From: Paracoccaceae bacterium
GTDB lineage: Bacteria > Pseudomonadota > Alphaproteobacteria > Rhodobacterales > Rhodobacteraceae
Direction: 5' to 3'
DNA length: 14,573 nt
Assembly (NCBI GenBank): GCA_023260935.1
Contig: JALQTL010000145.1
Span: 1 to 14,573, forward strand
Under the pieces are notes generated by a model. The model made no database searches. It was not told where the DNA came from and was given only the letters and a program-made list of their open reading frames with translations. Shown piece after piece: positions 1 through 7,456 of the stretch. The first letter of the stretch is position 1. Every line of letters starts with the position of its first letter. The translations under genes and the position numbers were made by a program.

Positions 1-5
1 TGAAC

Positions 6-836
<831 letters not shown>

Positions 837-903
837 CCGGCCTTCCCCCGCCTGTTTCAGCGCGGCTTATGGGGCGTCTGTGTGACATCGGGCTGAACCG
901 GGC

Positions 904-921
904 GTGAAACTTCAGTGACAG
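904..921 (-). promoter_or_regulatory. Candidate Pho box (PhoB site) upstream of phnC
   Basis: Read on the minus strand this is CTGTCACTGAAGTTTCAC: a 7-mer CTGTCAC, a 4-base spacer, and a second 7-mer GTTTCAC, giving the 11-bp period of PhoB direct repeats. The first half-site matches the CTGTCA(C/T) consensus fully and the second matches 5 of 7. It sits about 67 bp upstream of the phnC start and points toward it. A clear -10 element is not recognisable. Binding by PhoB is inferred. Confidence 0.6.
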
Positions 922-942
922 AAGGCCGTCAGGCTTCTGTCA
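916..942. repeat. Inverted repeat joining the two divergent Pho half-sites
   Basis: TGACAGAAG (916-924) and CTTCTGTCA (934-942) are perfect 9-bp inverted copies separated by 9 bp. The arms contain the conserved TGTCA cores of the two outward-facing Pho boxes, so the symmetry extends beyond the half-sites by GAAG/CTTC. It may be an operator dyad rather than an RNA hairpin, because it lies upstream of both genes. Confidence 0.6.
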
Positions 943-954
943 TGCCAAATTCAC
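937..954 (+). promoter_or_regulatory. Candidate Pho box upstream of the isomerase/phosphodiesterase operon
   Basis: The sequence CTGTCATGCCAAATTCAC has a perfect first half-site CTGTCAT, a 4-base spacer GCCA and a weaker second half AATTCAC that keeps the TCAC core (4 of 7). It points rightward toward the isomerase gene starting at 1028. A possible -10-like GACAAT lies at 960-965, closer than usual for a Pho promoter. It pairs with the leftward box at 904-921, so the gap looks like a shared divergent PhoB control region. Confidence 0.5.
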
Positions 955-1027
955 CCTTCGACAATGTGCCCGTTACAGCGCCAAATCAGCTTCGGGCGGG
1001 AATCGAGTCACTATGGAAAGACAGATC

Positions 1028-1846
1028 ATGCCTACACGTCCTATCCTTGGCGCTGCCCTTGATCACGCCAGCCTTGCCGCGCATCGCGACTGGCTGCTGG
1101 AGGCGCCGCGCGACCTGGAACTGCAAGCCTTTGTCGATGCCGAGGTGCTGGAAGGCGACTGGTCCGGGCTGGCGGCCGAAACCCTGCGCCTGCTGGACGG
1201 GCACAAGGGGCGCCTTGGGATTCACGGGCCGTTCTGGGGGTTCACCATCGCCTCTTACGATCCCGAAGTGCGCCGCATCGTGACGCGGCGATTTCAGCAG
1301 GGGCTGGATGTCTGCGCGGCCCTGAAGGCCACGCATATGGTGATCCATTCCCCCTTTACCACCTGGGGCTACAACCACCGTGGCCTGTATCCCAAGGACA
1401 GTGCGCGCATGATAGAGGCCGCGCGCGACACGCTGGCGCCAGTGCTGACCCGCGCCGCCGATATGGGGGTGACGCTGATGCTGGAAAACATCGAGGATAT
1501 CGAACCCGCCGACCGGGCCGGGCTTTGCGCCGCGCTGGACTGGCAGGCGCTGGCGCTTTCGGTGGATACCGGGCACGCGCATTACGCCCATATCTCGACC
1601 GGGGCGCCGCCGGTGGATTTCTTCATTCGCGCGGCGGGGGCGCAGCTGGGCCATGTGCATCTGCAAGATGCCGATGGCTATGCCGACCGGCACTGGCAGA
1701 TCGGCCATGGCACGATCCTGTGGCCCTCGGTGTTCGAAGCCATTGCCCAGACCGGGGCCAATCCGCGCCTGATCCTTGAACTGCGCGACAAGGCCGGGGT
1801 CATCCCTTCGGCCCGGCATCTGGCGGCACTGGGGCTGGCGGAATGA
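1028..1846 (+). CDS. Sugar phosphate isomerase/epimerase-like TIM-barrel protein
   Basis: This 272-residue protein belongs to the xylose isomerase-like TIM-barrel (AP endonuclease 2, PF01261-type) superfamily. Candidate divalent metal or active-site residues sit at the ends of successive strands: H66 (GIHGPF), H107 (MVIHSPF), E153 (MLENIED), D180 and H183 (SVDTGHAH), H209/H211 and D214 (GHVHLQDADG), and E251 (LILELRD). There is no signal peptide, so it is probably cytoplasmic. I chose the ATG at 1028 because GGAAAG lies 7 bases upstream; an in-frame ATG at 1013 would add MERQI but has a poorer ribosome site. It overlaps the following phosphodiesterase gene by 4 bp (ATGA), implying translational coupling. 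The substrate is unknown. Its place behind a candidate Pho box suggests a role in phosphonate or glycerophosphodiester breakdown, which is inference. Confidence 0.85.
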   Translation: MPTRPILGAALDHASLAAHRDWLLEAPRDLELQAFVDAEVLEGDWSGLAAETLRLLDGHKGRLGIHGPFWGFTIASYDPEVRRIVTRRFQQGLDVCAALKATHMVIHSPFTTWGYNHRGLYPKDSARMIEAARDTLAPVLTRAADMGVTLMLENIEDIEPADRAGLCAALDWQALALSVDTGHAHYAHISTGAPPVDFFIRAAGAQLGHVHLQDADGYADRHWQIGHGTILWPSVFEAIAQTGANPRLILELRDKAGVIPSARHLAALGLAE

Positions 1847-2643
1847 AATTCGTCGTCCTGTCCGACCTGCATCTTGGCCCGCCCGGTGTGGCGGTCAACG
1901 GGCTTGACCCGGCCGCCCGTCTGGCGGCGGGGATTGCCGCCATCAACCGCGATCATGCCGATGCCGATTTCGTTGCCATCGCCGGCGATCTGGCCGATCT
2001 GGGGGAAACCGCCGCTTACGAGGCGCTGAAGCGCCTGCTGGCTCCGCTGGCCATGCCCTGCCACATCACCATCGGCAACCATGACAACCGGCAGGCCTTT
2101 CTGTCGGTCTTTGGCGAGGAACTGGCCGATCCGGCAGGCCTTGTGTCAAAAGCGATCGACCATGATGGCTACCGCGTGATCCTGCTGGATACCACGACCC
2201 CCGGCACCCACGCAGGCGCCCTGTGCGACGGCCGGCGCGACTGGCTGGCCACCCGGCTGGACGAGGCTGCGGATCGCCCGGTGATCGTGATCATGCACCA
2301 CCATGCGAACCGACTTTCACTGCCGGTGGATGACATTCCGCTGGCAGATGGCGCGGGCTTTGCCCGGTTGCTGAAGCGCCATCCGGATATCCGCATGGTG
2401 ATTGCGGGCCATGTGCATCTGACGACATCGGGCATCTGGCACGGCATTCCCATGACAACCCTGGCAGGCAGCCATTATTCGGTGAACGCACATCTGCCCG
2501 GCATGACTGGTCAGCAACTGCGGCTGGAGGGGCCGGCGCAGATGGCGGTGGTTCTGGCTGATGAAGAAGGCGTGACAGTGCATTTCCAGGATTACCTGCC
2601 GCGCCATCTGGAACTGGCGTCGGGACTGTTCAGCCACGGCTGA
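1843..2643 (+). CDS. GpdQ/Icc-type metallophosphodiesterase
   Basis: This 266-residue calcineurin-like phosphoesterase carries the complete dimetal motif set: D8-x-H10 (SDLHLG), G48-D49, G78-N79-H80-D81, H152 in MHHH, and G189-H190-V191-H192. The layout matches glycerophosphodiesterase GpdQ and the related 3',5'-cAMP phosphodiesterases (cpdA/Icc). With no signal peptide it should act in the cytoplasm. Family knowledge gives hydrolysis of phosphodiesters, for example glycerophosphoethanolamine to glycerol-3-phosphate plus ethanolamine; cAMP is the main alternative substrate. It overlaps the upstream TIM-barrel gene by 4 bp, and ugpBAEC follows after a terminator. No UgpQ-type glycerophosphodiesterase is present in the window, so this enzyme is the likely processor of Ugp cargo. 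The family is sure, but the exact substrate is inference from context. Confidence 0.88.
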   Translation: MKFVVLSDLHLGPPGVAVNGLDPAARLAAGIAAINRDHADADFVAIAGDLADLGETAAYEALKRLLAPLAMPCHITIGNHDNRQAFLSVFGEELADPAGLVSKAIDHDGYRVILLDTTTPGTHAGALCDGRRDWLATRLDEAADRPVIVIMHHHANRLSLPVDDIPLADGAGFARLLKRHPDIRMVIAGHVHLTTSGIWHGIPMTTLAGSHYSVNAHLPGMTGQQLRLEGPAQMAVVLADEEGVTVHFQDYLPRHLELASGLFSHG

Positions 2644-2662
2644 CGCCACTGCTTCACCGCAT

Positions 2663-2694
2663 GGAAGCGCGCAGAGGCACCTCTGCGCGCTTCC
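2663..2694 (+). terminator. Strong stem-loop terminator after the phosphodiesterase gene
   Basis: GGAAGCGCGCAGAGG (2663-2677) and CCTCTGCGCGCTTCC (2680-2694) form a perfect 15-bp inverted repeat with a two-base centre, so a 14-bp stem with a GCAC tetraloop is the likely fold. It begins 20 bp after the stop codon. The T-tract behind it is weak (CATTTG), so termination may be partial or the hairpin may mainly protect a 3' end. Confidence 0.75.
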
Positions 2695-2704
2695 CATTTG
2701 CGCC

Positions 2705-2750
2705 ACAAATACCTGTTATCATTAAATAAAATATTCATAAACCCATCAAC
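2705..2750 (+). promoter_or_regulatory. AT-rich promoter region for ugpBAEC with a weak Pho half-site
   Basis: This is a marked AT-rich island in an otherwise GC-rich window, lying between the terminator and the ugp operon. CTGTTAT at 2713-2719 is one base off a PhoB half-site, but the repeat 11 bp later (AAATAAA) is poor. CATAAA at 2736-2741 could serve as a -10. Promoter activity is likely from position; PhoB control is only suggested, though ugp operons are PhoB-regulated in E. coli. Confidence 0.4.
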
Positions 2751-2785
2751 GCCCTGTGACCTTCTTCTGGCACCCCAAGCGTCGT

Positions 2786-2804
2786 GCCGCAGCCCGACTG
2801 CGGC
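2786..2804 (+). promoter_or_regulatory. Leader hairpin upstream of ugpB
   Basis: GCCGCAG, loop CCCGA, CTGCGGC form a perfect 7-bp GC-rich stem ending 24 bp before the ugpB start. It is followed by CCCCTTTT (2805-2812), giving it the look of a short intrinsic terminator or attenuator inside the leader. The role is unproven. Confidence 0.4.
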
Positions 2805-2828
2805 CCCCTTTTGACGGAGACAGGGACG

Positions 2829-4154
2829 ATGACATTCAAGCTGGCAACCACTGCCATGGTGCTTCTGGCCACTGCCGGGGCAGCCTCGGCTGAAAAGGTG
2901 AAATTCGAATACTGGTATGGGCTGACAGGCGATCTGGGCGCTGTCGTGGCCGAAACCTGCAATCGCTTCAACGCATCGCAAGACCAGTACGAGGCGGTCT
3001 GCGTAGGCCAGGACGGTTATGACAAGGCCGTGCAGAACACCATCGCCGCCTTCCGCGCGGGCAAGCACCCGACGCTGGTGCAGTCCTTCGACGCCGGCAC
3101 CGCCGATCTGATGCTTTCGGGCGAATTCTACCCGGTCAAGAAGCTGATGGAAGATGCGGGCTACAGCATCGACTGGGCCAACTACTTCCCCGGCATCGCC
3201 AATTACTATTCCGCCTCGAACGGCGATTTCTTCTCGATGCCGTTCAACTCTTCTACCCCGGTTTACTATTACAACAAGGACCAGTTCGCCAAGGCCGGCA
3301 TCACAGAGGCCCCGCTGACATGGGAAGGCATGGAAGCCGCCTTCAAGGCGCTGAAGGCCAGCGGCCAGGATTGCGGCTATGCCTATGCGCCGTCGACCTG
3401 GGTTGATCTTGAACAATTCTCGATGGCCCACAACGTTCCGGTCGCTTCGAACAACAACGGCTATGACGGGCTGGACAGCGAATTGCTGTTCAACACCACG
3501 CTGCACGTCAAGCACATGGAAAACATCCAGCGCTGGATCAACGAAGGCTATGCGATGCTGCGCACGCAGGCCGCCGGCAAGACCGCGCGTGACAGCTTTG
3601 TCGAAGGGGAATGTTCGGTCTTCTTTTCGTCCATCGCCGATCACAACACCATCCACAAGCTGACGCCCGCCTTTGCCTGGGATGTTCAGATGATCCCGGT
3701 CTATGAGGGCACCGAACGCCACAACACGGTTGTGGGTGGAGCGTCGCTTTGGGTTCTTTCGGGCAAGTCGGAAGACGAATACAAGGCTGCTGCGGCCTAT
3801 CTGGCCTTCCTTGCCACGCCCGAGTCGGAAGAATTCTGGGTGTCGAACACCGGCTATATCCCGGTCACGAAAACCGGCTATGACGCGCTGCTGGCCAAGG
3901 GCTTTTACAATAACCAGCCCTATGTGAACCGCGACATCGCGCTGAAGTCGCTGACCTATACCGAGCCGGGCCCGCTGACCCGCGGCATCCGTCTGGGCGG
4001 CTTCATCCAGATCCGCGCCGAATGGCAGGCCGAGGTAGAGGCCGCTCTGGCCGGGCAGAAGACGATGCAAGAGGCGCTGGATACCGCCGTTGCCCGTGGC
4101 AACGATCAGCTGGCCCGCTTTGCCAAGACCTATGCCGGCAAGACCTTTCCCTAA
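2829..4154 (+). CDS. ugpB: sn-Glycerol-3-phosphate ABC transporter, substrate-binding protein UgpB
   Basis: This 441-residue periplasmic protein captures sn-glycerol-3-phosphate or glycerophosphodiesters for UgpAEC. A Sec signal peptide is visible (MTFKLATTAMVLLATAGAASA, cut before E22). UgpB hallmarks are PFNSSTPVYYYNKD (138-151), SNNNGYDG, VVGGASLWVLSGK, NTGYIPVTKTGYD, LTRGIRLGGFIQIR and the C-terminal ALDTAVARGNDQLARF. Length matches E. coli UgpB (438). I placed the start at 2829, not the in-frame ATG at 2784, because the signal peptide begins there and GGAG lies 9 bases upstream. By recalled alignment, the Glu in the E. coli YEVGTA segment is Asp here (D88, FDAGTA), which could alter ligand preference. 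It leads ugpBAEC, and a stem-loop separates it from ugpA. The family is certain; the preferred ligand is not. Confidence 0.95.
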   Translation: MTFKLATTAMVLLATAGAASAEKVKFEYWYGLTGDLGAVVAETCNRFNASQDQYEAVCVGQDGYDKAVQNTIAAFRAGKHPTLVQSFDAGTADLMLSGEFYPVKKLMEDAGYSIDWANYFPGIANYYSASNGDFFSMPFNSSTPVYYYNKDQFAKAGITEAPLTWEGMEAAFKALKASGQDCGYAYAPSTWVDLEQFSMAHNVPVASNNNGYDGLDSELLFNTTLHVKHMENIQRWINEGYAMLRTQAAGKTARDSFVEGECSVFFSSIADHNTIHKLTPAFAWDVQMIPVYEGTERHNTVVGGASLWVLSGKSEDEYKAAAAYLAFLATPESEEFWVSNTGYIPVTKTGYDALLAKGFYNNQPYVNRDIALKSLTYTEPGPLTRGIRLGGFIQIRAEWQAEVEAALAGQKTMQEALDTAVARGNDQLARFAKTYAGKTFP

Positions 4155-4171
4155 GCCGTAACCGCAAGAAT

Positions 4172-4196
4172 GGGCGTGGCCATGCCGGCCGCGCCC
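4172..4196 (+). promoter_or_regulatory. Stem-loop between ugpB and ugpA
   Basis: GGGCGTGGCC (4172-4181), loop ATGCC, GGCCGCGCCC (4187-4196) form a 10-bp stem with one U-G wobble, 17 bp after the ugpB stop. There is only a short T run (GTTT) behind it. Such structures after substrate-binding-protein genes commonly stabilise that part of the mRNA or cause partial termination, giving more binding protein than permease. The effect here is inferred. Confidence 0.55.
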
Positions 4197-4219
4197 CGTT
4201 TCCACTGCCGGGGGATGCC

Positions 4220-5101
4220 ATGCGCCGCGCCTGTTTCAAATTCAGCTGGATTGCCGCCGCCCTTCTGGCGCCGCAACTTCTGATCATCTTCATCTTCTTC
4301 TACTGGCCTTCGGCGCAGGCGCTGTACTGGGCCTTTACGCTGGAACAACCCTGGGGCGGCGGCAATACCTGGGTGGGGTTCGACAATTTCACCAAAGTGC
4401 TGAGCGATCCCTATTACTGGGGTTCCGTGCGGGTATCGGTGATCTACGCACTGGCCACCACCGTCATCGCGATGGGGATGGCGCTGACGCTGGCCATCTT
4501 TGTCGACCGCCAGCTTGCCGGATACCGCGCCTATCGGGTGGGGATCATCTGGCCCTATGCCGTGGCCGCCCCTGCGGTGGGGCTGGCGTTCCAGTTCGTC
4601 TTCAACCCCGGCGCAGGCATCTTCAGCTATATCAACACCATTGCGCCGGGCTGGTGGGACTTGTCGAAATACCCCTGGCAGGCCGTGACGGCGATTGTCA
4701 TCGCAGGCGCATGGAAGCAAGTGGCCTACAGCTTCATCTTCTTTCTGGCCGCGCTGCAATCCATTCCCCGCAGCCTGACCGAGGCCGCGGCGATGGACGG
4801 CGCCCGCCCCTTGCGCCGGATGGTGGACATGCAACTGCCGCTGCTGACGCCCACCTTCTTTTTCCTTCTGGTAATCAACATCACCGACAGCTTCACCGAC
4901 AGTTTCGGCATCGTCGATACGCTGACCGGCGGCGGGCCGTTCCGCGCGACGGACCTGATGGTCTACAAGATCTATGCCGATGGCTTCCGGGGCTTTGATT
5001 ATTCCGGGGCCGCCGCCCAATCCATCATCCTGATGCTTCTCGTCATGGCGCTGACCTTCGTGCAGTTCCGCTATGTCGAGCGGCGCGTGCATTACACCTG
5101 A
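4220..5101 (+). CDS. ugpA: sn-Glycerol-3-phosphate ABC transporter permease UgpA
   Basis: This 293-residue inner-membrane permease is one half of the Ugp channel, and its length matches E. coli UgpA (295). The N-terminus ALLAPQLLIIFIFFYWPSAQALYWAFT is the usual first transmembrane helix, and about six hydrophobic segments are visible. The cytoplasmic EAA loop that contacts UgpC is at about 185-207 (LTEAAAMDGARPLRRMVDMQLPLL, E188 and G194 conserved). DTLTGGGPFRATDLMVYKIY is a family signature. I took the ATG at 4220, with GGGGGA just upstream; the reading frame is open further upstream but without an export or ribosome signal. ugpE follows after 12 bp. Confidence 0.93.
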   Translation: MRRACFKFSWIAAALLAPQLLIIFIFFYWPSAQALYWAFTLEQPWGGGNTWVGFDNFTKVLSDPYYWGSVRVSVIYALATTVIAMGMALTLAIFVDRQLAGYRAYRVGIIWPYAVAAPAVGLAFQFVFNPGAGIFSYINTIAPGWWDLSKYPWQAVTAIVIAGAWKQVAYSFIFFLAALQSIPRSLTEAAAMDGARPLRRMVDMQLPLLTPTFFFLLVINITDSFTDSFGIVDTLTGGGPFRATDLMVYKIYADGFRGFDYSGAAAQSIILMLLVMALTFVQFRYVERRVHYT

Positions 5102-5113
5102 CCGGGGGCCGCC

Positions 5114-6043
5114 ATGATCGAACGCACGCCACTTCTGAACATCGCCACCCATCTGATCCTGATCCTTGGCCTTGTCATCATCCTGGTGCCCATCTGGCTG
5201 GCCTTTGTGGCGGCCACGCATACTCTGCAGGCTGTGAATTCCGCCCCGGTCGAATTCTGGCCGGGCGACCAGCTTTGGCCGAATCTGAAAGAGGCCTGGG
5301 TACAATCCGACTTCGGGCCGAAGTTCGTGAACACGCTGATCGTGTCCACCGGCGTGGTGGTGGGCAAGATCACGCTGGCCTGCATCACCGCCTTTGCGCT
5401 GGTCTTCTTCACCTTCCGTGGCAGGATGCTGATCTTCTGGGCGATCTTCATCACCCTGATGCTGCCGCTGGAAGTGCGGATCGTGCCCACCTATGCGGTG
5501 GCCGCCAATGCGCTTTCCCCCTTTCAGACCATCATGGATGCCACCGGGATAAGCTGGCTGATCGCCACCCTGTCGGGGGTCGAGGTGGCGCTGGAATGGA
5601 ACCTGCTCAATTCCTATACCGGGCTGATCTTGCCGCTTGTCGCCACTGCCACCGGCACCTTCCTCTACCGGCAGTTTTTCCTGACCATCCCCGACGAACT
5701 TGTCGAAGCGGCAAGGATGGATGGCGCGGGGCCGCTGCGTTTCCTGTGGGATGTGCTGATCCCGCTTTCAAAAACCAATATCGCGGCCCTTGCCACGATC
5801 ATGTTCGTCTATGCGTGGAACCAGTATCTGTGGCCGCTGCTGGTGATCACCGACCGGGCGACTTACGGAATGGTGGTGGTGCAGCTTTCCGATCTGGTTC
5901 CCGATCAGCTGACCACCGGTGGCGGCACGCCGACATGGCACCTGGCCATGGCCGCCACGCTGGTCGTCATGCTTCCCCCCATCGTCATCGTCATCTTCAT
6001 GCAGCGCTGGTTCGTGCGCGGCCTGATCAATACCGATAAGTGA
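5114..6043 (+). CDS. ugpE: sn-Glycerol-3-phosphate ABC transporter permease UgpE
   Basis: This 309-residue inner-membrane protein is the second Ugp permease, partnering UgpA. It is somewhat longer than E. coli UgpE (281), with extra residues around the central periplasmic segment (FQTIMDATGISWLIATLSGVEVALEWNLL). The first helix is THLILILGLVIILVPIWLAF. The EAA loop is EAARMDGAGPLRFLWDVLIPLS (E198 onward), followed by FVYAWNQYLWPLLV, typical of UgpE. The start has GGGGG upstream in the 12-bp gap after ugpA. ugpC starts 7 bp after its stop, with GAGG overlapping the stop codon as the ribosome site. Confidence 0.93.
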   Translation: MIERTPLLNIATHLILILGLVIILVPIWLAFVAATHTLQAVNSAPVEFWPGDQLWPNLKEAWVQSDFGPKFVNTLIVSTGVVVGKITLACITAFALVFFTFRGRMLIFWAIFITLMLPLEVRIVPTYAVAANALSPFQTIMDATGISWLIATLSGVEVALEWNLLNSYTGLILPLVATATGTFLYRQFFLTIPDELVEAARMDGAGPLRFLWDVLIPLSKTNIAALATIMFVYAWNQYLWPLLVITDRATYGMVVVQLSDLVPDQLTTGGGTPTWHLAMAATLVVMLPPIVIVIFMQRWFVRGLINTDK

Positions 6044-6050
6044 GGCACCC

Positions 6051-7166
6051 ATGGCCGAGATCATCATCCACAACGCCGGCAAGACCTATGGCAAGACCAC
6101 CATCATGCAAGGCATCGACCTGCACATCGCCAATGGCGAATTCGTCGTGATCCTTGGCCCTTCGGGCTGTGGGAAATCCTCGCTGCTGCGGATGATCGCG
6201 GGGCTGGAAGAGATCAGCGAGGGCCAGATCCAGATTGCCGGCACCGTGGTGAACGCGCTGGAGCCCCGAGAGCGGGGCTGCGCCATGGTGTTTCAGAACT
6301 ATGCGCTCTATCCGCATATGACGGTGGCTGAAAACATCGGCTACGCGCTGAAGGTGGCCGGCGTGGCAAAGGCCGAACGGCTGGCCCGGGTACAGGCCAC
6401 TGCCGCATCGGTGGGCTTGGGCGATTTTCTGGACCGCAAGCCCGGCCAGCTTTCCGGCGGGCAACGGCAGCGGGTGGCAATGGCGCGGGCGATCATCCGC
6501 GAACCCAAGGTTTTCCTGTTCGACGAACCGCTGTCGAACCTGGATGCCAAGCTGCGCGTGCAGATGCGCCACGAGATCCGCAAGATCCACAACCGCATCG
6601 GGGCCACCAGCATCTTTGTCACCCATGACCAGCACGAAGGCATGACGCTGGCCGACCGTCTGGTGGTGATGAACAAGGGCACGATCGAACAGATCGGCAC
6701 GCCGTCGGAAATCTATGACCAGCCTGCATCGCTTTATGTCGCGGGCTTCATCGGCAGCCCGGCGATGAACATCCTGCCCGGCCATGTCAGCATCGCGCGC
6801 CGCGGGGTGGTGCTAGAAGACGACAGCGAGGTGCCGGTTGCCCTGCCCGCCGGCCTGCCCGATGGCCATCTGGTGCAACTGGGCATCCGCCCCGAACATG
6901 CCACGCTGGTGGCCCCGGGACAGGGCAGCTTCGATGCAAGACTGGACATGATCGAGGAATTGGGCGCCACCCGGCAGTGCAACCTGATCTTCGAGGATAT
7001 CCCTTTCTGCCTGCTGACCGAAGACCGCCCCGCGCTACACCCCGGTGCCACCGTAGGCGTGCGCGTGGCCCCCGAAAGGGTGCATCTTTTTGATGCAGGA
7101 ACCGGGCGACGCATTGCCCCCGCCACCGCGGCAGTGCGGCAGGGGCGGGAACAGCCGGTCAGCTGA
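6051..7166 (+). CDS. ugpC: sn-Glycerol-3-phosphate ABC transporter ATP-binding protein UgpC
   Basis: This 371-residue ATPase energises UgpAE. Walker A GPSGCGKSS is at 36-44, signature LSGGQRQRVAMARAI starts at 134, Walker B FLFDEPLSNLD has D158/E159, and the H-loop lies in FVTHDQHEGMTLADR. A C-terminal TOBE-type regulatory domain follows from about residue 240 (GFIGSPAMN, LGIRPEHA, ERVHLFD). This is the MalK/UgpC type, and length is near E. coli UgpC (356). It ends the ugpBAEC operon. The next gene, urtA, is 362 bp away and belongs to a different transport system. No strong intrinsic terminator was found behind it. Confidence 0.94.
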   Translation: MAEIIIHNAGKTYGKTTIMQGIDLHIANGEFVVILGPSGCGKSSLLRMIAGLEEISEGQIQIAGTVVNALEPRERGCAMVFQNYALYPHMTVAENIGYALKVAGVAKAERLARVQATAASVGLGDFLDRKPGQLSGGQRQRVAMARAIIREPKVFLFDEPLSNLDAKLRVQMRHEIRKIHNRIGATSIFVTHDQHEGMTLADRLVVMNKGTIEQIGTPSEIYDQPASLYVAGFIGSPAMNILPGHVSIARRGVVLEDDSEVPVALPAGLPDGHLVQLGIRPEHATLVAPGQGSFDARLDMIEELGATRQCNLIFEDIPFCLLTEDRPALHPGATVGVRVAPERVHLFDAGTGRRIAPATAAVRQGREQPVS

Positions 7167-7266
7167 CCGACTGGCGACCCTTCGAATCTGACCCTCGGCG
7201 CATCGCCGGGTTCCGGGCGGCGGCCCCTTCGGCAATCGCCCGCTTTCTGCGCCGCAGCATTGCTGA

Positions 7267-7287
7267 AGTGCAAAAGATTTGGGCACT
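7267..7287. promoter_or_regulatory. 21-bp dyad, possible operator upstream of urtA
   Basis: AGTGC at 7267-7271 and GCACT at 7283-7287 are perfect inverted arms around AAAAGATTTGG, with AA/TT inner symmetry as well. It is one of the few AT-rich spots in the leader. The half-site order (GTGC then GCAC) is opposite to the usual NtrC consensus, so the binding protein is unknown. Confidence 0.35.
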
Positions 7288-7432
7288 GCGGCGCTGCGGT
7301 CCGCCAGGGCCGCCTTGGCGCCGCGCGGCGATTGATCCGGGCCCGAAACCTTCCCCCCATGGATCATGTCCGGTCTTTTCCGGGCACGGCACGGCTGGCA
7401 CCGGCACCTGTCCTTCGCCATCGCCAGCAGGC

Positions 7433-7456
7433 CTTGGAACCAGACTTGGAACAAGA
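7433..7456. repeat. 12-bp tandem direct repeat in the urtA leader
   Basis: CTTGGAACCAGA is followed immediately by CTTGGAACAAGA, 11 of 12 bases identical. It lies 73 bp before urtA. A 12-bp period is close to one helical turn, so it may be a paired activator site; there is no recognised motif. Confidence 0.55.

Noticed and set aside
2592..4205. A 537-codon minus-strand open frame across ugpB
   Set aside because: Antisense shadow of ugpB and its flanks; no ribosome site or recognisable domain.
4151..5305. A 384-codon minus-strand open frame across ugpA
   Set aside because: Antisense shadow with low-complexity charged composition; ugpA has family motifs in the opposite frame.
7156..7169. A perfect 14-bp palindrome CGGTCAGCTGACCG at the ugpC stop
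   Set aside because: About one such palindrome is expected by chance in a window this size, and it lies mostly in coding sequence.
7396..7413. Possible sigma-54 -24/-12 promoter before urtA (TGGCAC at 7396-7401)
   Set aside because: The -24 part matches, but no GC-containing -12 element lies at the required spacing.
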